18,830 nucleotides of DNA from Bacteroidota bacterium (GTDB taxonomy: Bacteria; Bacteroidota; Bacteroidia; Bacteroidales; VadinHA17). Of this stretch, positions 14,038 through 18,830 are shown piece by piece. Positions within the stretch are counted from its first letter, which is position 1. Each line of letters opens with the position of its first letter. The translations under genes were made by a program, and so were the position numbers. The stretch lies in contig JAUVHQ010000009.1 in the NCBI GenBank assembly GCA_030593185.1, positions 1 to 18,830 on the forward strand. The letters are read 5' to 3'. The notes beneath the pieces were generated by a model. It was not told the DNA's origin, did not search any database, and saw only the letters and a program-made list of their open reading frames with translations.

Positions 14038-16032
14038 ATGAAAAAGTTATTGATTTTTCTGCTTCTGGCTTTTATTTCTATTCCAACACTATTAGCCCAA
14101 CAAGACAAGGAAAAGGAGATATTCCTTGAGGGTGAATATTTCATGTTGTATGAAGAATTCCCGGATGCTTTACCTTTTTATCTACAGCTTATCGGGAAAT
14201 ATCCTGATAATGCTAATCTAAACTATAGGTTGGGGTTGTGTTATCTTAATATTCAGGGGGGAAAAGATAAAGCCATCCCTTATTTCGAAAAAGCCATTAA
14301 TAATCTCACAAACAGATATAAAGAAGGGGATTTCAGAGAAGAAGAAGCCCCTTATGATACCTATTTTTACCTTGCTAATGCTTACCAAATTAATAACGAG
14401 ATCATTAAAGCAAAACGGACCTACGAAAAATATCTCACTTTTCTCGACCCTGGAGATACACTTAACATTAATTTTGTTAATAAGCAAATTGAGTCATGTA
14501 AAAATGTAAAAAAACTAAAGCAGAATAGAATTTACTTCGATTCTTATAACCTTGGGCAAAATATCAATAATGCGTATGCCAACTATTACCCTGAGATTTC
14601 GCAAAATGGCAATACAATTGTATACATGACCAGCCAAAAGTTCTATGATGCGATATTATACAGCAAAAAAACAGATGGGAAATGGACTGTGCCTGTTAAT
14701 CTGACCCCTCAGGTTAAATCAGATGGAGATCTTTATGTTTCCTCCCTGTCAGCTGATGGGCAAACACTTTATATGACAAAAGACGATAATTTTAACAGTG
14801 ATATATATGTAAGTTATTTCAATGATAGTGTCTGGTCTGAGGCTGTAAAATTAAATAAAAACATTAATACGAAATACTGGGAATCACATGCATCTGAATC
14901 TACGGATGGTTCCACACTATATTTTTCAAGCAGCAAGACTAAAGGTTACGGAGGTCTTGATATATATAAGTCTAACAAAAATCCGGAAACCGGCGAATGG
15001 GATGAACCGGTTAATTTAGGACCTGTTGTAAATACTCATTTCAATGAAGATTGTCCTTTTCTTACCCAGGATGGTAAAAGGCTCTATTTTAGCTCTCAGG
15101 GTCATGAAGTTCTGGGCGGATTTGATATCTTCTATACTGAAAAATCTGATTCAAATAATTGGACTAAACCTATAAATATTGGGTACCCAATTAATTCTAC
15201 TGATGACGATATCTTTTTTTCACCTTACAATAACGGGGCAGGAGCCTTTTATTCAATATTTGGCAATGAGGATAGTTACGGGGACAAAGATATATACTAT
15301 CTGGATATCTATTCTGACATTAATCCAAGGAAGGTAAAAATCAAAGGTGTGGTTATTGCCTCCGGATTTACCGCTGAGACTAAGGGGAAAATAAATATTG
15401 ATATTCTGGAGTCGGCAACTTCCAAAAAAGTTGCATCTTCTGAGGCTGAACTTCCCTCCAGTAAATTTGTATATTCCATCTCGAAACCCGGAAAATACGA
15501 AGTAATTGCTTCTGCCAATGGATATTCTGATGGTAAAACTGAATTTTCTATCCCCGTAGATTACTCCATAAGTGAAATAAATATAAAGACCGAACTCAAA
15601 CCCGTAAAGAAAGAACAAATTATTCTTCCCAATATCTTTTTCGGTTTTGATAAGTTTTCAATAAGAAAGGAAGAAATTTATAAGATAGATGAGCTATTCC
15701 GGATCCTTACGGAAAATCAGGATCTGAAACTTGAAATCAGAGGATATACAGATTTTATAGGTAGTCGTAATTATAACATTAAACTCGGAAAGAACAGATC
15801 GGCAGAAGTTGTTAAATTGCTGATTTCTAAAGGAATTGGGAGGGGGAGATTGAAATCAACAAGTGCAGGAGAAGATAATCCTATTGCAATTAATGTATTT
15901 CCTAATGGATCAGATTCACCTAAGGGAAGACAATTTAACAGAAGAGCAGTATCGATTATTCTTCAATCTGATAATAAATTCATAATTCCAGAGAAAATTA
16001 TTATCCCGGATAAACTTAAGATTTCAGAGTAA
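14038..16032 (+). CDS. PorE-like protein: TPR, PD40 propeller, regulatory-like domain, OmpA peptidoglycan-binding domain
   Basis: A 664-residue exported protein with the domain order of PorE, a periplasmic component of the type IX secretion system that links the machinery to peptidoglycan. Seen: signal peptide (1-20, ...PTLLA before QQ, no lipobox cysteine); TPR-like region about 25-160 with EEAPYDTYFYLANAYQINN (102-120); PD40 blades about 170-420 (KYWESHA, GYGGLDIY, GGFDIFY); a carboxypeptidase-regulatory-like beta-sandwich about 432-520; and an OmpA-like domain 528-642. In that domain GYTDFIGSRNYN (569-580) and LGKNRSAEVV (583-592) keep the Asp572 and Arg587 that bind the diaminopimelate of peptidoglycan, and NRR (634-636) ends the fold. 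The C-terminal tail IPDKLKI is shared in form with the next gene. ATG 14038 directly precedes the signal peptide and fits the promoter. Probably co-transcribed with the next gene 53 bp on. Orthology to true PorE, as opposed to a paralogue, is undecided. Confidence 0.85.
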   Translation: MKKLLIFLLLAFISIPTLLAQQDKEKEIFLEGEYFMLYEEFPDALPFYLQLIGKYPDNANLNYRLGLCYLNIQGGKDKAIPYFEKAINNLTNRYKEGDFREEEAPYDTYFYLANAYQINNEIIKAKRTYEKYLTFLDPGDTLNINFVNKQIESCKNVKKLKQNRIYFDSYNLGQNINNAYANYYPEISQNGNTIVYMTSQKFYDAILYSKKTDGKWTVPVNLTPQVKSDGDLYVSSLSADGQTLYMTKDDNFNSDIYVSYFNDSVWSEAVKLNKNINTKYWESHASESTDGSTLYFSSSKTKGYGGLDIYKSNKNPETGEWDEPVNLGPVVNTHFNEDCPFLTQDGKRLYFSSQGHEVLGGFDIFYTEKSDSNNWTKPINIGYPINSTDDDIFFSPYNNGAGAFYSIFGNEDSYGDKDIYYLDIYSDINPRKVKIKGVVIASGFTAETKGKINIDILESATSKKVASSEAELPSSKFVYSISKPGKYEVIASANGYSDGKTEFSIPVDYSISEINIKTELKPVKKEQIILPNIFFGFDKFSIRKEEIYKIDELFRILTENQDLKLEIRGYTDFIGSRNYNIKLGKNRSAEVVKLLISKGIGRGRLKSTSAGEDNPIAINVFPNGSDSPKGRQFNRRAVSIILQSDNKFIIPEKIIIPDKLKISE

Positions 16033-16085
16033 TAGATACTTTGATTTATTGCAAAAGCCTTATCTTATTAATTTCTAAATAAAAA

Positions 16086-18074
16086 ATGAGATTTATTTTC
16101 TCATATATCATTCTATTATTCATTCCATTCAATCTGCTTTCAGGACAGGAAACATTTGATGAGGAAAGCATTTTCTATAACGCTGATTTTGAATTTAATA
16201 ATGGTAATTTCAAAAAAGCAGCAACATACTATGAAGCTTTAATAGAAAAAGGAATAAAAACTGCCCACATTAAATATAAACTTGCCCGAACATATCTTGA
16301 AATACCTGGAAAATCAAGTAGTGCTATTACCTTGCTCGAAGATGCTGAAAAATCTGTTACAACTGGTTTCAAAACACATAACTATCTTGAATCTGAAGCT
16401 CCATATGAAGTACTTTTATTGCTTGGTGAAGCATACCAGATGAATAATTTATTTGACAAAGCCACAGCAAAGTACAAAAAGTACAAATCCCATATTATTG
16501 CAACCGGTAAGGATCCGGAAACAATAAACAGAAAGCTTAATAGCATTTCTACCGCTTTGAAATTAATAAATACGCCATTAGATGTTGATAAAACCTTTTT
16601 ACCATTTTATAAAACAGGGATTAGAATTTATAATCCCGTCTTCTCAGGTAACAATGAAAAAATGGCTTTTATTAGCGATCGGAAATATTATAAAGCTATA
16701 TACTTCTCGGAAAAACAAAATGAGAATTGGCTTGAACCCAGGAATATTACTATGGAACTTGAATCTGACGGTTTCTTTCTGATTACTTCTCTTTCTTATG
16801 ACGGTGATGTGCTTTACCTAACCAGGAAATTAAATAACAATGACTATGACTTATACTATAGTCGCCTTACAGAAGGGGAATGGTCTAAAATAAATTCTCT
16901 GGATCAAATCAATACATTGAGTGATGAAATACACGCATGTGAATCACCCGATGGCTACTTTCTGATAATCTCGAGTAACCGCGGAAGTAGTATAGGAGGA
17001 TATGACCTGTATATTTCATCTTTAACAGATGGAAACTGGGATAGTCCGCAAAACCTGGGACCAGTGATAAACACTCCATATAACGAAAGTACACCATTTT
17101 ATTCACCTGATGGGGATATGTTATACTTCAGCTCAGAAGGACATAATAACATGGGAAGATATGATATTTTTAAAAGCAGTATTAAAAACAATAAATTCAG
17201 CACACCTCAAAACCTTGGATATCCGGTTAATACAACTAAAGATGATATTTTTTTCTGTCCCACTAAAAATGAATTTATCGGGTATACTGCCGGTGTTTTT
17301 GATAAAATAAAAGATTTGAATATTATTAAAATCGAACAATTCAATGCTTCTAACCCAAGGAAAGCTATTATTGAGGGCACTATTACAACGGATATAACAG
17401 CAGAAAAAAAATTTGAGAGCATCCGTATAAGTCTGGTAAACCAGGCAACTGGTGATACTATCAATTCAGTAAGACCCGATCCCTCTACTGGTTCTTACAC
17501 ACTTATCGTGCCTGCAAAACAAGTTGATTTGATAATTGAGGGCGATGGATATTTTACACATAAACAGCAATTAGAACCGACAACAGGTGCTTCCGGGAAG
17601 GAAATTATTATCAACACAATGCTTAAGGCCATGCCTGTTGAAACTACTGTTAAACAGGAAATTTTCGAGATTAGTTGTATTCTATTCCAATTTGATGATT
17701 ATGGACTCTCAAAAACTTCAACCCGTTATCTTGACCTGGCATATAATCTGCTGATCTTGGTTGACTCAGCGAAATTGGTAATTGTTGGACATACCGATGC
17801 CATAGGCAGTAATAAGTATAATATTAGTCTATCACAAAAACGTGCCTTATCTGTTCAAAGCTACCTGATAAAGAAAGGAATTACTTCTAAACGGCTTGAT
17901 GTCAAATGGGAAGGCGAAATACACCCTGTTGCAAAAAATAAGAATCCTGACGGAACTGACAATTCCTCCGGCAGAAAATATAACAGGCGCGTTTGTTTTA
18001 TTCTTTTGAATATTCCTGAAAATGTTTCTGTTGAGTATATTAACAAGATTCCCGAAGATCTAAAGATTAAGTAA
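16086..18074 (+). CDS. PorE-like protein, paralogue 3 (TPR, PD40, regulatory-like domain, OmpA)
   Basis: A 662-residue exported paralogue of the preceding gene. Seen: signal peptide 1-20 (...NLLSG before QE); TPR-like region about 27-160 with ESEAPYEVLLLLGEAYQMNN (102-121); PD40 blades about 175-415 (EIHACESPDG, GGYDLYIS, GRYDIFKS); carboxypeptidase-regulatory-like domain about 424-515; OmpA domain 527-642 with VGHTDAIGSNKYN (567-579) and LSQKRALSV (582-590), keeping ligand-binding Asp571 and Arg586, then NRRV (633-636). The tail ends IPEDLKIK, echoing IPDKLKI of its neighbour. It is more divergent from genes 1 and 2 in the TPR and propeller than they are from each other, judged by eye. It follows gene 2 by 53 bp without a clear promoter or terminator, so an operon is likely. 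It probably sits in the periplasm, attached to peptidoglycan. Confidence 0.85.
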   Translation: MRFIFSYIILLFIPFNLLSGQETFDEESIFYNADFEFNNGNFKKAATYYEALIEKGIKTAHIKYKLARTYLEIPGKSSSAITLLEDAEKSVTTGFKTHNYLESEAPYEVLLLLGEAYQMNNLFDKATAKYKKYKSHIIATGKDPETINRKLNSISTALKLINTPLDVDKTFLPFYKTGIRIYNPVFSGNNEKMAFISDRKYYKAIYFSEKQNENWLEPRNITMELESDGFFLITSLSYDGDVLYLTRKLNNNDYDLYYSRLTEGEWSKINSLDQINTLSDEIHACESPDGYFLIISSNRGSSIGGYDLYISSLTDGNWDSPQNLGPVINTPYNESTPFYSPDGDMLYFSSEGHNNMGRYDIFKSSIKNNKFSTPQNLGYPVNTTKDDIFFCPTKNEFIGYTAGVFDKIKDLNIIKIEQFNASNPRKAIIEGTITTDITAEKKFESIRISLVNQATGDTINSVRPDPSTGSYTLIVPAKQVDLIIEGDGYFTHKQQLEPTTGASGKEIIINTMLKAMPVETTVKQEIFEISCILFQFDDYGLSKTSTRYLDLAYNLLILVDSAKLVIVGHTDAIGSNKYNISLSQKRALSVQSYLIKKGITSKRLDVKWEGEIHPVAKNKNPDGTDNSSGRKYNRRVCFILLNIPENVSVEYINKIPEDLKIK

Positions 18075-18103
18075 CAAAGACTTTTTAGCCTGACTGGGGA
18101 AAA

Positions 18104-18132
18104 TCAATAGTTGAGAAGTCCTCAACTATTGA
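18104..18132 (+). terminator. Perfect 12-bp hairpin after third PorE-like gene
   Basis: TCAATAGTTGAG (18104-18115) and CTCAACTATTGA (18121-18132) are exact reverse complements around the loop AAGTC, 29 bases after the stop codon. The following bases (TTATTCC) are only weakly T-rich. Likely a terminator or 3'-end stabiliser. Confidence 0.55.
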
Positions 18133-18285
18133 TTATTCCTACGTCAGCAGAAAAATTACATCCGGTGAGCTCGCAAGCTCGGTTCATAGAATTCATGAAT
18201 TTTTCAGGTTAGGTTCATTTCTTTACCAAAACAATCCTTTTTCTATCCAATTTCTTGTTTTTTTCTCAAATAATTCTTGCTTTAT

Positions 18286-18315
18286 TCTGTTTTTCCAATC
18301 AATTTCTTAATTTTG
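18286..18315 (+). promoter_or_regulatory. Candidate promoter (TCTG-N18-TAATTTTG) for the fourth PorE-like gene
   Basis: TAATTTTG at 18308-18315 is a perfect -7 element, identical to those of recR and the second PorE-like gene. TCTG at 18286-18289 matches three of four -33 bases with the same 18-base spacing as at 13984-14013. The leader to ATG 18400 would be about 78 bases. Confidence 0.45.
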
Positions 18316-18399
18316 ATATAATTGAATAAAAAAGACAAATGGTTTAAATAAAATTTTATCGAATATTCAGTAAAGAAGGTAATTATAAATAATAAACCA

Positions 18400-18830
18400 A
18401 TGAAACGTTTGGTTTTTCTGTTGCTAATAGCTATCATCTGCTTCCCCGGATATTCACAGATAGAAAATACACCGGAGGAGTTTCTTGATGATGGTGATTT
18501 CTTTTTCCAGATTGAAGACTATTCTGAAGCCTTATTCAATTTTCTTCAGCTTGACGGCACAAATCTTATGAATGATAATATAAAATATAAAATAGGATTA
18601 TGTTACCTGAATATAACGGGTGAAGAATACAAGGGAATTCCCTATCTTGAAGAAGCTTCACAAAACACCACCCTGAAATATAAAAGTAAATCGATAAAGG
18701 AAAAGCAAGCTCCATGGCATTCTCATTTCTATCTGGGTAAAGCTTATAGAATTAATAATCAACTGGATAAAGCACTGGAGGCATATGACACCTTTAGAAA
18801 TATGCCTGATTTTGAAGATAATTATAACCT
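18400..18830 (+). CDS. PorE-like TPR protein, paralogue 4 (3' truncated by window edge)
   Basis: The open frame runs from ATG 18400 to the end of the window (143 codons), with no stop. The product starts with a signal peptide (MKRLVFLLLIAIICFPGYS before Q) and continues with TPR-like helices: FLDDGDFFFQIEDYSEAL, IKYKIGLCYLNITG, and then QAPWHSHFYLGKAYRINN followed by QLDKALEAYD. These match the same positions in the three upstream genes, for example QAPVDAYYFLANAYRVNK in gene 1. The Cys at residue 14 is not in a convincing lipobox. Whether it ends in OmpA, like genes 2 and 3, or in the repeat/membrane anchor, like gene 1, lies outside the window. TPR assignment is good; the full architecture is inferred from neighbours. 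Confidence 0.85.
   Translation, partial: MKRLVFLLLIAIICFPGYSQIENTPEEFLDDGDFFFQIEDYSEALFNFLQLDGTNLMNDNIKYKIGLCYLNITGEEYKGIPYLEEASQNTTLKYKSKSIKEKQAPWHSHFYLGKAYRINNQLDKALEAYDTFRNMPDFEDNYN

Larger units (their letters stand above)
18075..18399. other. 325-bp intergenic region with terminator hairpin and promoter
   Basis: No open frame of note. It contains the perfect hairpin at 18104-18132, a short GAGCT/AGCTC dyad near 18167-18180, a 12-bp palindrome AATTCATGAATT at 18190-18201, then T-rich sequence leading to a promoter-like pair at 18286-18315. It splits the PorE-like array into a three-gene segment and a fourth gene with its own promoter. Confidence 0.55.

Noticed and set aside
11074..18074. 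T9SS C-terminal sorting domain on the PorE-like proteins
   Set aside because: The C-termini are a membrane helix or an OmpA domain with a short tail. No beta-sandwich sorting domain is present, so they are not T9SS cargo.

Overview
The window looks like a chromosomal segment of a Bacteroidota bacterium, most likely of the Bacteroidales/Marinilabiliales type. It is AT-rich, genes lack clear Shine-Dalgarno sites, several starts are preceded by the Bacteroidota promoter signature TTTG-N(18-20)-TAnnTTTG, and a run of TPR/PD40/OmpA proteins resembles PorE of the type IX secretion system. No phage, integrase, insertion sequence, CRISPR array, tRNA or rRNA was seen.

Layout. The left edge holds the 3' end of alaS (alanyl-tRNA synthetase). 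A pyrimidine-rich intergenic block of 7-bp repeats with a hairpin element follows, then a convergent ChaN-type haem-binding protein gene (minus strand). After a 549-bp divergent spacer come two tandem paralogous long-chain acyl-CoA synthetases (plus strand). A perfect 50-bp palindrome separates the second from a convergent sodium:solute symporter (minus strand). recR diverges from the symporter. A 649-codon membrane glycosyltransferase follows, a GT2 enzyme joined to what looks like a polyprenyl-phosphate glycosylphosphotransferase module whose catalytic core is missing. A second heptamer/hairpin block comes next.

The right 7.8 kb is an array of four related exported proteins, all on the plus strand. 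Each begins with a signal peptide and TPR-like repeats. The three complete ones continue with a PD40 beta-propeller and a carboxypeptidase-regulatory-like domain. Genes 2 and 3 end in an OmpA peptidoglycan-binding domain (PorE architecture). Gene 1 instead carries an Ig-like segment, four ~64-69-residue repeats and a C-terminal transmembrane helix. Gene 4 is cut by the window edge.

How the genes may work together. The housekeeping genes (alaS, recR, acyl-CoA synthetases, symporter) look like ordinary chromosomal neighbours. The PorE-like array is the functionally coherent part: envelope proteins sharing an N-terminal platform but with different anchors (peptidoglycan versus, probably, inner membrane). 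The most unusual features are gene 1 of that array, the apparently core-deleted glycosyltransferase fusion, and a nested-hairpin/heptamer repeat family in the intergenic regions.
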